Assembly (NCBI GenBank): GCA_043721915.1
Contig: JAYSPV010000081.1
Span: 42,886 to 106,885 of the forward strand
Direction: 5' to 3'
DNA length: 64,000 bases
From: UBA668 sp043721915
GTDB lineage: Bacteria > Actinomycetota > Acidimicrobiia > Acidimicrobiales > Ilumatobacteraceae
A program made the translations under genes and the position numbers. Positions 25,318 through 33,935 of the stretch are shown one piece after another; positions within the stretch are counted from its first letter, which is position 1; each line of letters begins with the position of its first letter. Under the pieces are notes generated by a model. That model had not been told where the DNA came from and ran no database searches. It saw only the letters and a program-made list of their open reading frames with translations.

Positions 25318-26727
25318 TCAGCGATGTAGCAGAGGGTCTGTCACCAGCGAGCGCAGGCGCACGGTGTAGACCGAGTCACCCGACAGCACCCCACTCCGCC
25401 CGAACAGCCTGCCCGACTGCCAGTTGGAAAGACCGAGCTCCGGCTGCACCAGGGCAAACTGCCCGTCGACCCAGCGTGTGAACCCGTCACCGACGAACGG
25501 TGCGTCGACCGAGCGATAGAACTGCTCGTGTTCTGCGGGATCCTCGCTGATCAGCGAGGCAACGAAGTGAGGGCTGTACCGGTTGCACTGCTCCACCGCC
25601 TGTGCAACGTCGTCGACGATCAGTAGACCGACTTCGGGCACGGAGTCCCACTCCCACTCGTGTGCGAGACAGGGATTGTCGACCGTGAGATCGTGGATGA
25701 TCGGTTCCACTCCTCTGCCGGCTCCGGCGAGGGCAACCGCTGCACGAAAGGCCGGCTCGAGGTCGCTCGCCCGCGAGCGGACGATGCAGCAGACGTTGAG
25801 CGTGTTGCACACCTTGCGGTCGAGCGAGTGACGAACCGCGAGAGCGAATCGTTCAGTATCCGCAGTCTCGCCCGCAACGAGCCACGCGCCGCCGGTGCCG
25901 TGGAGGCTGACCGGCACGCCGTGCTGGCGGGCCACCGCTCCCAGCTGGGCCACAGCGGCGCCAGAGCCGCGGGCGACCGCCAGCGAGAGGCGGTGATCGG
26001 CGAAGAGCGCCCAGCCGGCCGCGTGGGCCGGACTGTCGACCAGCTGTACAGCGCCGGTCGGTAGTCCCGCGGCCGCCAGCGCAGGCTGCACCGCATCGTC
26101 CATGATCGCACGAGCTGTGCCGAGCGCGTCGCTGCCGATCCGAAAAACGACGGTGTTGCCAGTACGCAGGACACCAGTGGCATCAGCGAACACGTTGGGA
26201 CGGCCTTCGAACACGAACCCGACGACGCCCAGCGGATCACGCCACTGCTGCACGCTCCACTGCGAGTGGTGCACCTCGCCGACCATCTGGCTGCGGCGAG
26301 TCTCGATGTCGCGCCAGACGCGAAGGCCGCTGATCATGTCAGCACGCATTGCGGCAGACAACGTGAGCCGGCCGGTGGCGCGCCCACGCTGGCGTGCACT
26401 CTCCACATCGATCGCATTGGCAGCAGCTATCCGAGCAAACACCTCGTCGTCGTCCAGGCGGGTCGCGAACTGTTCGAAGAACTCGGAGATCTGGTCGTCG
26501 GAGACTCTGTGAAGTTCCGCGAATGCTGCCGTCGCGGCGCTCACCGCTGCGGCAGCGACTGCGTACTCGGATGATGGCAGATGCAGCAGGTCACCCGTCT
26601 CGTGCACGACCACCAGCCGGTCGCCCGAGCGGAACGCAGCCGCGAGCTCGGGTGACACGATGGTGACCCTGTTGCCGCCGTAGACGATCCGTTCGCCGGC
26701 GACGAGAGCTTCCAGTGCGACGGTCAT
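25318..26727 (-). CDS. ProA-like aldehyde dehydrogenase superfamily reductase with N-terminal extension
   Basis: The 469-residue protein has residues about 75-465 that resemble gamma-glutamyl phosphate reductase. These include GVVGFVFEGRPNV (ProA has GVIGVIYESRPNV), TGNTVVFRIGSDA, and the catalytic cysteine region LDRKVCNTLN. The first 70 residues (GERIVYGGNRVTIVSPELA...) form an extra domain not found in ProA. No glutamate 5-kinase gene is near, so this is probably not the proline enzyme but reduces another acyl phosphate or oxidises another aldehyde. It overlaps the end of the Gfo/Idh gene by 4 bp (ATGA), so the two are translationally coupled. Confidence 0.75.
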   Translation of the reverse strand: MTVALEALVAGERIVYGGNRVTIVSPELAAAFRSGDRLVVVHETGDLLHLPSSEYAVAAAAVSAATAAFAELHRVSDDQISEFFEQFATRLDDDEVFARIAAANAIDVESARQRGRATGRLTLSAAMRADMISGLRVWRDIETRRSQMVGEVHHSQWSVQQWRDPLGVVGFVFEGRPNVFADATGVLRTGNTVVFRIGSDALGTARAIMDDAVQPALAAAGLPTGAVQLVDSPAHAAGWALFADHRLSLAVARGSGAAVAQLGAVARQHGVPVSLHGTGGAWLVAGETADTERFALAVRHSLDRKVCNTLNVCCIVRSRASDLEPAFRAAVALAGAGRGVEPIIHDLTVDNPCLAHEWEWDSVPEVGLLIVDDVAQAVEQCNRYSPHFVASLISEDPAEHEQFYRSVDAPFVGDGFTRWVDGQFALVQPELGLSNWQSGRLFGRSGVLSGDSVYTVRLRSLVTDPLLHR

Positions 26728-27818
26728 CCGGCGAGCACCTCCTCGATCGTGACCGGGCGGCCCTCGTCGATGGAGCGGTGCGCCGCCTCGCCGACTGCCA
26801 CCGACATCAAGCCGTCATGCAAGGTCACGGCAGCGCCACCTCCCGTGCGGATCGCGTCCATCAGCGCGACGTGCTCCAGGTAGGAGGCGCCGTGGTGAAG
26901 GCCCTCGTGCCGAACGCTGTCGTCGTGAACCGTGTGTTCCCGGACCCGGCCAAGGCCGTCGCTGCGGAGACCGACGCGCACCACACCCTCGGTGACGAGC
27001 GCTTCCACCTTGCCGAGGTCACCCACCACCGAGATCTCCTGCTCGTTCTTGCTCGCCTCGGCGAACATGCACAAATCGAGCATCCCGCGGGCTCCCCCCT
27101 CGTACTCGACGATCACGTACGCGTTGTCGAGGATGTCGGACCGCTCTCCCTCGTAGCGTTCATCGAGGTGGTTCACCGATTGGCCACCGCTGGCCATTAC
27201 TCGCACCGGTGCCGCCGCCGTGAGCACGTTCATCAGATCGAAGAAGTGGCAGCACTTCTCCACCAGCGTGCCGCCCGTGTTGCGGGTGAAGCGGTTCCAG
27301 TTGCCGACCTTCACCAGGAACGGAAAGCGGTGCTCGCGAATCGCCACCATGTGCAGTCGCCCAACCGTGCCGTTGCGAACCTCGCGTACGACTGCCTGCG
27401 TCGGCGGCATGTAACGATACTCGAGGCCCATCCACACCACGCGCTGCGGCCACTGATGCGCCGTTTCATCCGCAAGGGCAATCACCTGCTGACAGTCAGC
27501 GACCGTCGTGCACAGTGGCTTCTCGATCAGCACGTGATGATTCGTGCGCAACACGTCGAAGAGCACTTCGCGGTGAGTGTGGTTCGGTGAGGCGATCACG
27601 ATCACGTCGCACAATCCGGAGGCGAGCAACTCGCGGTGATCGGTGAAACGTCTGAGCGGTGTCTCCAAGCCGACCGCCAGCTGCGCCCAGTCGCGGCTCT
27701 CGGCGTGAGGATCGGAGATGGCGGTGACGGCGGCACCCGGCAGGTGGAGCAGGTTGTTGATGTGCTCGACGCCCATCATGCCGGTGCCGATCACGCCATA
27801 TCGGAGAGTGGTGGACAT
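26724..27818 (-). CDS. Gfo/Idh/MocA family NAD(P)-dependent dehydrogenase
   Basis: A 364-residue oxidoreductase with an N-terminal Rossmann fold (YGVIGTGMMGVEHINNL) and the family's EKPLC motif (catalytic Lys region HVLIEKPL). The C-terminal substrate half contains GGTLVEKCCHFFDLM with the conserved His. Members oxidise or reduce sugars, inositols or related polyols. I chose the ATG at 27818 because the Rossmann strand begins right after it; the frame is open for 24 more residues upstream. A TACGCT box lies 8 bases before it, inside a 19-bp gap to the divergent monooxygenase gene. Confidence 0.88.
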   Translation of the reverse strand: MSTTLRYGVIGTGMMGVEHINNLLHLPGAAVTAISDPHAESRDWAQLAVGLETPLRRFTDHRELLASGLCDVIVIASPNHTHREVLFDVLRTNHHVLIEKPLCTTVADCQQVIALADETAHQWPQRVVWMGLEYRYMPPTQAVVREVRNGTVGRLHMVAIREHRFPFLVKVGNWNRFTRNTGGTLVEKCCHFFDLMNVLTAAAPVRVMASGGQSVNHLDERYEGERSDILDNAYVIVEYEGGARGMLDLCMFAEASKNEQEISVVGDLGKVEALVTEGVVRVGLRSDGLGRVREHTVHDDSVRHEGLHHGASYLEHVALMDAIRTGGGAAVTLHDGLMSVAVGEAAHRSIDEGRPVTIEEVLAG

Positions 27819-27825
27819 CGTCGAA

Positions 27826-27832
27826 TAGCGTA
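27826..27832. promoter_or_regulatory. overlapping divergent -10-like boxes
   Basis: The 7-mer TAGCGTA reads TAGCGT on plus (27826-27831, 6 bases before the ATG at 27838) and TACGCT on minus (27832-27827, 8 bases before the ATG at 27818). The whole divergent gap is 19 bp, so both genes would be leaderless and their promoters mutually exclusive. Confidence 0.5.
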
Positions 27833-27837
27833 CGGGA

Positions 27838-28929
27838 ATGGTCACCCCCACCGATGCTCCGTCCACGGTGGTGCCCGCCTCGCCGCCCATCGAACTGGCG
27901 TGGTTCGCCGCCCTTTGCGATGACGACTACGAACAGCTCGGTGTTGCCGATCCGACGCGGCTGAGCAGCTTCGAACACTGCAGCGCGATCGTTCACGCCG
28001 CCGACGCCGGCGGGTTCGACAGCATCCTGGTGCCTTCGGGCTATGCGCTCGGCCTCGACACCGTGGCGTTCACTGCTGCGATCGCGCGCACCACCTCCCG
28101 GATCAGGCCGATCGTCGCGGTGAGGATGGGCGAGATGTGGGTGCCCCAGTTGGCTCGTCAGCTCGCGACGCTCGATCAGCTGCTCGGCGGCCGATTGGTG
28201 GTCAACATCATCTCTTCCGAGCTCCCCGGCGAGGCCCTTGCCTCGGCACCTCGGTACCAACGCACGCTCGATCACATGCATGCGCTGCGAACGTTGCTCG
28301 ACGGCCACCGGCTGGAAGCAGACGGCGAGTTCGTCAACGTGTCGATCGACGCACCGCGGCTACGCACCGTGAGCGGCAACGCACCGCCGCTGTACTTCGG
28401 CGGGTTGTCGGACGACGCACGCGAAGTGGCAGCTGCGGCGGCGGACGTCTACCTGATGTGGCCCGACACGATGGAGGGCGTCGCCGCGATCATCGCCGAC
28501 ATGCGCGCTCGAGCAGCTCGGCACGGTCGGACATTGCGGTTCGGCTACCGGGTGCACGTCGTCGTCCGCGAGAGCGAGGCCGAGGCGCGCGCCGCAGCGC
28601 GCCACCTGATTTCGGCGCTCGACCCCGATGTCGGCGAGGCGATCCGGGCCCGCTCGCTCGACAGCCAGTCCGTGGGCGTGCGTGCCCAGGCATCGCTGCG
28701 CGACACCTCGAATGACGACGGCTACGTCGAGCCCAATCTGTGGACCGGAATCGGCCGCGCCCGCAGCGGTTGCGGCGCGGCGATCGTCGGCGATCCTCAC
28801 CAGGTGGCCGCGAAAATACGTGCCTACCAGGCACTCGGGCTCGACACGTTCATCCTGTCGGGCTACCCGCACCGCGAAGAGTGCGAACGCTTCGCTTCGC
28901 TCGTGATGCCACTACTGCGCAGCGCGTAG
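27838..28929 (+). CDS. SsuD-like LLM-class flavin-dependent monooxygenase
   Basis: A 363-residue luciferase-like enzyme related to alkanesulfonate monooxygenase SsuD, which uses FMNH2 and O2 to split alkanesulfonates into aldehyde and sulfite. Matching segments include LLGGRLVVNIISSELPGE, PPLYFGGLSDDAREVAA, YLMWPDT and the C-terminal PNLWTGIGRARSGCGAAIVGDP. No flavin reductase (SsuE) or SsuABC transporter is adjacent. The MBL-fold gene starts 10 bases downstream, and sulfur-related genes follow it. The ATG is preceded by a TAGCGT box at 6 bases. Confidence 0.85.
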   Translation: MVTPTDAPSTVVPASPPIELAWFAALCDDDYEQLGVADPTRLSSFEHCSAIVHAADAGGFDSILVPSGYALGLDTVAFTAAIARTTSRIRPIVAVRMGEMWVPQLARQLATLDQLLGGRLVVNIISSELPGEALASAPRYQRTLDHMHALRTLLDGHRLEADGEFVNVSIDAPRLRTVSGNAPPLYFGGLSDDAREVAAAAADVYLMWPDTMEGVAAIIADMRARAARHGRTLRFGYRVHVVVRESEAEARAAARHLISALDPDVGEAIRARSLDSQSVGVRAQASLRDTSNDDGYVEPNLWTGIGRARSGCGAAIVGDPHQVAAKIRAYQALGLDTFILSGYPHREECERFASLVMPLLRSA

Positions 28930-28932
28930 CGT
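28927..28932 (+). promoter_or_regulatory. -10-like box of the MBL-fold gene, containing the preceding stop codon
   Basis: TAGCGT, whose TAG is the stop codon of the SsuD-like gene, ends 6 bases before the ATG at 28939. The downstream gene may have its own leaderless transcript within the operon. Confidence 0.4.
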
Positions 28933-28938
28933 GTCGGC

Positions 28939-29652
28939 ATGAGTTCGGATCGCTTCTACTTCCGCCAACTGCTCTCGGGCCGCGACTTCGCGCAGACCGA
29001 CCCGATCGCGCAGCAGATGGTCAACTTCGTGTACGCCATCGGCGACCGGGAGAAGGGCGAATGCGTGCTGATCGACCCCGCCTACGACGTGAACGCGCTG
29101 ATCGACCTGGTCGAGGCCGATGGCCTGCGCGTCACCGGCGTGCTGGCCACGCACTTCCACGCCGACCACATCGGCGGCAACATGATGGGCCATCAGCTGG
29201 AAGGCGTTGCTGAGCTTCTCGAACGGTGCAGCTGCCCGATCCACGTGCAGCGCGAGGAGGCCCCGTGGGTCACCCGGACCACCGGACTGACGGCCGCCCA
29301 GTTGGTGCAGCACGAGGGTGGCGACGTGGTGCAGGTCGGCGACATCGCGATCACGCTGGTGCACACTCCCGGCCACACGCCCGGCAGCCAGTGCTTCCAC
29401 GTCGATGGCCGGCTGGTCAGCGGCGACACGCTGTTCCTCGACGGGTGCGGGCGCACCGACTTTCCGGGCAGCGACCCCGCCGCGATGTACGACAGCCTGC
29501 AGACTCTTGGTGCGATGCCAGAGGGCACAGTGGTCTACCCGGGCCACAAGTACTCTGCACCGTCCAGCGCCACCATCGAGACGATCGTGGGCAGCAACTA
29601 CGTGTATCGCCCGAAGAGCAAGGAACAGTGGCTGACGATGTTCGGCCAGTAG
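28939..29652 (+). CDS. MBL-fold hydrolase, persulfide dioxygenase / glyoxalase II-like
   Basis: A 237-residue metallo-beta-lactamase-fold protein. The metal motif HFHADH is at 72-77, with HTPGHTPGSQCF, the bridging-Asp region SGDTLFLDGCGRTDFPG, and a final PGHKY. The GCGRTDF signature is shared by ETHE1-type persulfide dioxygenases and glyoxalase II; the single-domain layout without an added rhodanese fits either. Ten bases separate it from the SsuD-like gene, so a role in handling sulfane sulfur or a thiol conjugate is plausible. Confidence 0.85.
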   Translation: MSSDRFYFRQLLSGRDFAQTDPIAQQMVNFVYAIGDREKGECVLIDPAYDVNALIDLVEADGLRVTGVLATHFHADHIGGNMMGHQLEGVAELLERCSCPIHVQREEAPWVTRTTGLTAAQLVQHEGGDVVQVGDIAITLVHTPGHTPGSQCFHVDGRLVSGDTLFLDGCGRTDFPGSDPAAMYDSLQTLGAMPEGTVVYPGHKYSAPSSATIETIVGSNYVYRPKSKEQWLTMFGQ

Positions 29653-29673
29653 CCGAACGGCACCGCGAACCGT

Positions 29674-31281
29674 TCAGAGGCCGAGACGTTCGAGTTGCTC
29701 GGTCGGAGCGTCCAACTGTTCGAGAGCGGCACGGAGCAACTCCGACATCCGGTGCTCGGCCGCCTCACCGACTCTGTTCTCGTGCTCGTCGGGGTCGACA
29801 TCGACGTCGTAGAGGTGGTGCTGGCCGAGGTTGGCGCCACCGCTCACCCAGAAGGGCAGCGCATCACCGGGCTGGAACGGTTGGCGGATCACGGGCACTG
29901 TGCTGCCGGGCATGCGATCCAGCCAGGCGCGTCCGTCGGGCGGTGGCAGTTCGGTGATGCCTGTCACGTGCACCGGCATCGTGCTCCAACGGTTGCTCCA
30001 CATCGACAACGGAAAATTCTCGCCCTCCGGCGCCCGGGCGTACTTCCAGCGGCCATCGGTGACCTGCACCCAGTTGCCGAACACTCCCCCAACAGCGAAC
30101 TCACGGATCGACGTCGCTTCACCGCGCAGCAGCGGCGCGAGCGAATGCCCATGCGTTCTGTGCTGCGGCGCGACCTCGAAGATCTCCGCCAGCGTCGCGT
30201 GGATGTCGACCGCAGTGGTGAGCGCGTCACACACGCCCCCGCCCTCCACACCGGGCCAGTGGATCATCAGCGGGATGTGGCCGAGTGGTTCGAACTGCGG
30301 CACCATCGGCTTGCCCCAGATGTCCTGCCGCTCGCCGTGGACGGTGCGCTCCTCGCCGAGGTAATGACCGTGGTCGGTGCACACGATCAGCGCAGTGTCG
30401 GCCCACAGGTCGTGCGCGTCGAACTGGTCGAGGATGCGTCCGAACCAGTGATCGATCATCGTCAGCTTGCTGCCGTAGTTGCAGCGCAGGTGCCGAGCCT
30501 CGGCCTCACTCAGGAAGCCGCCGGTGCGCCCACCGACCACGTACGGCGGCCAGATCAACCGCTCGCCCGACCATGGCTCGGACTCGTACATTCCCTGCCA
30601 CGGCTCGGGCGTGTCGAACGGTTCATGCGGGTCGAACTCGTCGACGAACAGCAGCCAACGGTTCTCCGAATGGTGCTGCGCGGCGCCACTCACCCAGTCG
30701 GCCGCTGCGCTCATCGTGCGCGGGCCGGGGTAGTCGGTCTCTTCGCGGAAGTGCGTGCGCGTGGTGTCGTACGCGCGGTCGATCACCGGGGCGCGACTGC
30801 CGAATCGGCGCTGCAGGAACCAGTCGGCGCGTGAAGCGGGCGGCGCCGGTGCTCCGACCCACGACGGGTCGAGCCACGTCTTCCACGGATCGCCTTCGTG
30901 GCCGCGTACGTAGTCCCAGCCACCGAAGTCGGTGTGGTAGTTCTCGCCACCCGTTTCGAACAAGTGGGGGTGGTCGGTGACCAGCATCGTCTTCACGCCG
31001 TGGTGACGAAGGTCGGCGGTGATCGGCTGCTCCCACAGCTCGATCGAGCCCCAGGGCCGCCACAGGAAGTCCAGCGAGCCGCAGAGGATGTCGTGTCGTG
31101 CCGGCATGCATGGCAGTGAGCCGGTGACGTGGCGAGTGAAGCGGGTGGCGTGCTGTGCTGCGAAACGATCGAGGTTCGGTGTCGCGAACTCGCTGCCGCC
31201 GTAGCTGCCCAGCATGTGCCGGTTCAGCGAGTCGAGCAGCACGACTACTGCGTTGCGGGGCCGGGAGGGTGAGTCGCTCAC
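29674..31281 (-). CDS. sulfatase (formylglycine-dependent, Cys type)
   Basis: A 535-residue arylsulfatase-family hydrolase that releases sulfate from sulfate esters. The maturation motif C-x-P-x-R is present as C58-M-P-A-R, where Cys is converted to formylglycine. The first metal-ligand Asp is in VVVLLDSLN (D17), and the C-terminal metal pair is in IVCTDHGHYLGE. No signal peptide is visible, so it is probably cytoplasmic. The start is GTG. TauE/SafE lies 13 bases upstream in the same direction, so the two are an operon: sulfate or sulfite export plus sulfatase. Confidence 0.9.
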   Translation of the reverse strand: MSDSPSRPRNAVVVLLDSLNRHMLGSYGGSEFATPNLDRFAAQHATRFTRHVTGSLPCMPARHDILCGSLDFLWRPWGSIELWEQPITADLRHHGVKTMLVTDHPHLFETGGENYHTDFGGWDYVRGHEGDPWKTWLDPSWVGAPAPPASRADWFLQRRFGSRAPVIDRAYDTTRTHFREETDYPGPRTMSAAADWVSGAAQHHSENRWLLFVDEFDPHEPFDTPEPWQGMYESEPWSGERLIWPPYVVGGRTGGFLSEAEARHLRCNYGSKLTMIDHWFGRILDQFDAHDLWADTALIVCTDHGHYLGEERTVHGERQDIWGKPMVPQFEPLGHIPLMIHWPGVEGGGVCDALTTAVDIHATLAEIFEVAPQHRTHGHSLAPLLRGEATSIREFAVGGVFGNWVQVTDGRWKYARAPEGENFPLSMWSNRWSTMPVHVTGITELPPPDGRAWLDRMPGSTVPVIRQPFQPGDALPFWVSGGANLGQHHLYDVDVDPDEHENRVGEAAEHRMSELLRAALEQLDAPTEQLERLGL

Positions 31282-31294
31282 AACCGGCAGCTTG

Positions 31295-32041
31295 TCACGT
31301 CAGCGCAAACACGATCGTGCTGGTGCCGGCGACGAACAGCAGCACCAGCACCATCCACCGGAAGCGCTCACCGTGCACGTGCTTGCGCACCGGCCAGCCG
31401 AGCGCCTGACCGAGGCCCCAAGCAGGCAGCGCGACCGTCGCTGCGAAGAGGCCGCTACGGGTCACCTTCCCGTCGGCCAGGAACAGCGTGAGGCCGACGA
31501 CGTTGCTGAGCGCGAACACCATCGCGATCGTGGCGCGGAACTCGTGAGCCGGGAGGTTCCGCGCCTGCAGATCGAAGACCAGCGGTGGGCCGCTGGTGGA
31601 CAACGACGTGTTGAGGACGCCGGAGAGGAAGCCCGCGCTGTAGTCCAGGCCGTCGCCCACATGCGTCAGGTTGATCCTCCTGACGAGAAGTGCGGTCGCG
31701 GCGAGTACAGCGACCCCGAGGAAGACCTTCAGCGCCGTGTCGCTGACGACGTTCAGGACGACGAGGCCGAGCGGCATTCCGGCAAAGGCCCCCAACGTCA
31801 TTCGCTTGACCAACGGCCGACGCGCATCACGACGGAGGTGCCACGCCTGCCAGGTCGTCGACACGATGCCGAGAAGGGTGCTCACCACCACCGCCTTCTC
31901 CACGGGGAGTGCAAGCGTCATGATCGGCATGCACAGCAACCCGAAACCGAAACCCGCGATGATCTGCACGAACGCCGCGCCGAACACCGCCAGTGCAACG
32001 ACGACAAGCTGCAGAGTGGTCACGACTGTCGAGTCTGCCAC
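31295..32041 (-). CDS. TauE/SafE family sulfite/sulfonate exporter
   Basis: A 248-residue protein with about eight membrane helices and the two inverted family motifs, beginning FVQIIAGFGFGLLCMPIM and, in the second half, SGVLNTSLSTSGPPLVFDL. TauE/SafE proteins export sulfite, sulfoacetate or related anions. It starts with GTG, 15 bases from the divergent 2OG oxygenase gene, and is followed by the sulfatase gene. Its placement among SsuD-like, MBL and sulfatase genes strengthens a sulfur-related role. Confidence 0.88.
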   Translation of the reverse strand: MADSTVVTTLQLVVVALAVFGAAFVQIIAGFGFGLLCMPIMTLALPVEKAVVVSTLLGIVSTTWQAWHLRRDARRPLVKRMTLGAFAGMPLGLVVLNVVSDTALKVFLGVAVLAATALLVRRINLTHVGDGLDYSAGFLSGVLNTSLSTSGPPLVFDLQARNLPAHEFRATIAMVFALSNVVGLTLFLADGKVTRSGLFAATVALPAWGLGQALGWPVRKHVHGERFRWMVLVLLFVAGTSTIVFALT

Positions 32042-32042
32042 C

Positions 32043-32048
32043 TACGCT
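32043..32048 (+). promoter_or_regulatory. -10-like box of the 2OG oxygenase gene
   Basis: TACGCT lies 8 bases before the ATG at 32057, in a 15-bp gap shared with the divergent TauE/SafE gene. Confidence 0.4.
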
Positions 32049-32056
32049 GGCGCCCG

Positions 32057-33016
32057 ATGAAGACGCTGCCGATCATCGATCCTGCGGACCACGATGCGGG
32101 TGTCCGCATCGATGCGGCGTGTCGGTCGGTCGGATTCTTCGCCGTAACCCTCGACCAGCCGCTACGGGCTCGTCGCGACGAGCTGATCGCACTCGCGGCC
32201 GAGTTCTTCGCATTGCCCGAGCGCGAGAAGTCGGTCGTCTCGATGGCGGAGGGCGGCACCGCGTGGCGCGGCTGGTTCCCCCTCGGCGGTGAGCTCACCT
32301 CGGGCACACCCGACGGCAAGGAGGGCTACTACTTCGGCGCAGAGTTGCAACCCGACCCGCGTCCGCTGCACGGCCCCAACCTGTGGCCGGCTCGCCCGGA
32401 GGGCTTGCAAGCAGCCGTCACCGAGTGGATGGCCGCAATGGAGGCGCTCGGACAGCACCTGCTGTCACTGATGGCGGACGGTCTCGGGCTGGCTCCATCC
32501 TTCTTCCGCGACGGCCTGACCGCGGCCCCAACTCCCCTGTTCCGCATCTTCCGCTATCCGCCGCAGCCTGCGGGCGACACGTCGTCGTGGGGCGTCGGCG
32601 AACACACCGACTACGGCCTGCTCACCTTGCTCGCCACCGATGGAACCCCCGGCCTGCAGATCAACTCGTACGGCGAGTGGCTCGACGCCCCCGCCGATGC
32701 GGACCTGGTGATCTGCAACCTCGGCGACATGCTCGACCGGCTCACAGGCGGTCGCTACCGCAGCAGCCCGCACCGGGTACGCAACCATGCCGGGAGCGAT
32801 CGGTACTCGCTGCCGTTCTTCCTCGACCCCGGCTGGCACGCGTCGGTCGAGCCGATCGAGTTCGGTGACGATTGGTCACCGCCTCTCGATGCAGCCGCCC
32901 GGTGGGACAGGGCCAACCTGCGTGACATCAGCGGCGCGTACGGTGCCTGGCTGAGCGCGAAGGTCGCAAAGGTCTTCCCCGACCTCGCCGCCGACACCGA
33001 CCTGCCGCTCGTCTGA
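32057..33016 (+). CDS. 2-oxoglutarate/Fe(II)-dependent oxygenase, isopenicillin N synthase family
   Basis: A 319-residue non-heme iron oxygenase with an N-terminal DIOX_N-like half and a C-terminal double-stranded beta-helix. The iron ligands are H183 and D185 (GEHTDYG) and H239 (SPHRVRN). The 2-oxoglutarate-binding R-x-S motif is in DRYSLPFF. Members hydroxylate, desaturate or cyclise small molecules. It is divergent from the TauE/SafE-sulfatase pair. A role in opening a sulfur compound (as TauD does in another subfamily) is possible but unsupported beyond position. Confidence 0.88.
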   Translation: MKTLPIIDPADHDAGVRIDAACRSVGFFAVTLDQPLRARRDELIALAAEFFALPEREKSVVSMAEGGTAWRGWFPLGGELTSGTPDGKEGYYFGAELQPDPRPLHGPNLWPARPEGLQAAVTEWMAAMEALGQHLLSLMADGLGLAPSFFRDGLTAAPTPLFRIFRYPPQPAGDTSSWGVGEHTDYGLLTLLATDGTPGLQINSYGEWLDAPADADLVICNLGDMLDRLTGGRYRSSPHRVRNHAGSDRYSLPFFLDPGWHASVEPIEFGDDWSPPLDAAARWDRANLRDISGAYGAWLSAKVAKVFPDLAADTDLPLV

Positions 33017-33136
33017 CCGAGCCGACCAGCCGACAGACCATCGCAGCGAAGGCGGTCGAGGAACGGCCCAACATCGACGCGGCGCGCGATGTCTGATCAG
33101 CCTCGGCGACGGTTGACGCGGGGCCGAGCCTCCGCC

Positions 33137-33181
33137 TGTGTCATCGAAATGCTGCGCTGCACGTCGTCAGCGCATGACACA
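33137..33181. repeat. long interrupted inverted repeat between convergent genes
   Basis: TGTGTCAT (33137-33144) pairs perfectly with ATGACACA (33174-33181), and inside it GCGCTG pairs with CAGCGC. No T-run follows on either strand. It is the only structure I see in the 244-base gap 33017-33260. Confidence 0.4.
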
Positions 33182-33260
33182 AACGGCACCTTGAGGCGAG
33201 CGACGTGGTGCGGTCGTTGGATCGCGCTCCGCATCCTCCCTTGGGCTGGCCTGCCGCCGG

Positions 33261-33935
33261 CTATCGCCCGAGGGTGTAGGTGCGGGCCTCGCGGTCCACC
33301 GCGGCCACCATCCAACCGTCCGCCAGGTGGGGCGCCATCGCGTCGCGCACGGCCAGCCTGGCGCGCAACGCCTCCGGCGCCGAAGCGGCGATCTGCTCCG
33401 GCGAGACCTCCGGCACGTCGAGCACGAACGTCTCGGCGAAGGCGGGGCGGGGCCGTTCCAGTTCCCACTGCACCGTCAGCCGGTCGCTGGGCAGCGAGCC
33501 GTTGATGCCGCCGAGCGCTCCGTAATGGTTCACGTGGTACGTGACGCCCAGCGCGCCCAGCTTGTTCAGGTTGAGGTGGGCGTTGGTCAGCTGCAGCGGG
33601 TCGAACGTCCAGCGCATGGCGGTAACAGCGTTGTCCACGCACCACTCGGCCTGACGCCGCTTCAACTGCTCGCCAAGTCCGCTGCGCCGGTAGTCCGGGT
33701 CGACGGCCATGTAGTGCGAGTGCAACACACGCGGGTCGAAGGTGCGGAAGCCGAACACGCTGCCCACGATGCGTTCGCCGTCGAACGCACCGATCGCGAC
33801 CCCGCCCTCCTCCAGGCAGGCGACCAGCATGTTCACGGACACGCGGTCGTCGTCGCCGCCCCAGACCTTGCCTTCGAACTCGGGCAGCACGGCCAACTCG
33901 TCGGCGGTGCGCAGCACGCGGAGCTCCACACTCAC
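33261..33935 (-). CDS. GNAT family N-acyltransferase next to NSAR/OSBS enolase
   Basis: A 224-residue GNAT protein. The acyl-CoA-binding motif A is in YMAVDPDYRRSGLGEQLKRR, and the middle region (MRWTFDPLQLTNAHLNLNKLGA) is distinctive. This matches the uncharacterised GNAT group that I recall as co-occurring with N-succinylamino acid racemase. It starts with a GTG overlapping the racemase stop (GTGA). By analogy with Geobacillus, where a GNAT enzyme succinylates D-amino acids for the racemase, it may be the succinyl-CoA-dependent partner. This is inferred from context, not from substrate residues. Confidence 0.8.
   Translation of the reverse strand: MSVELRVLRTADELAVLPEFEGKVWGGDDDRVSVNMLVACLEEGGVAIGAFDGERIVGSVFGFRTFDPRVLHSHYMAVDPDYRRSGLGEQLKRRQAEWCVDNAVTAMRWTFDPLQLTNAHLNLNKLGALGVTYHVNHYGALGGINGSLPSDRLTVQWELERPRPAFAETFVLDVPEVSPEQIAASAPEALRARLAVRDAMAPHLADGWMVAAVDREARTYTLGR

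Noticed and set aside
25318..26727. Proline biosynthesis gene proA
   Set aside because: The extra N-terminal domain, the absence of proB and the coupling to a Gfo/Idh gene argue for another substrate.
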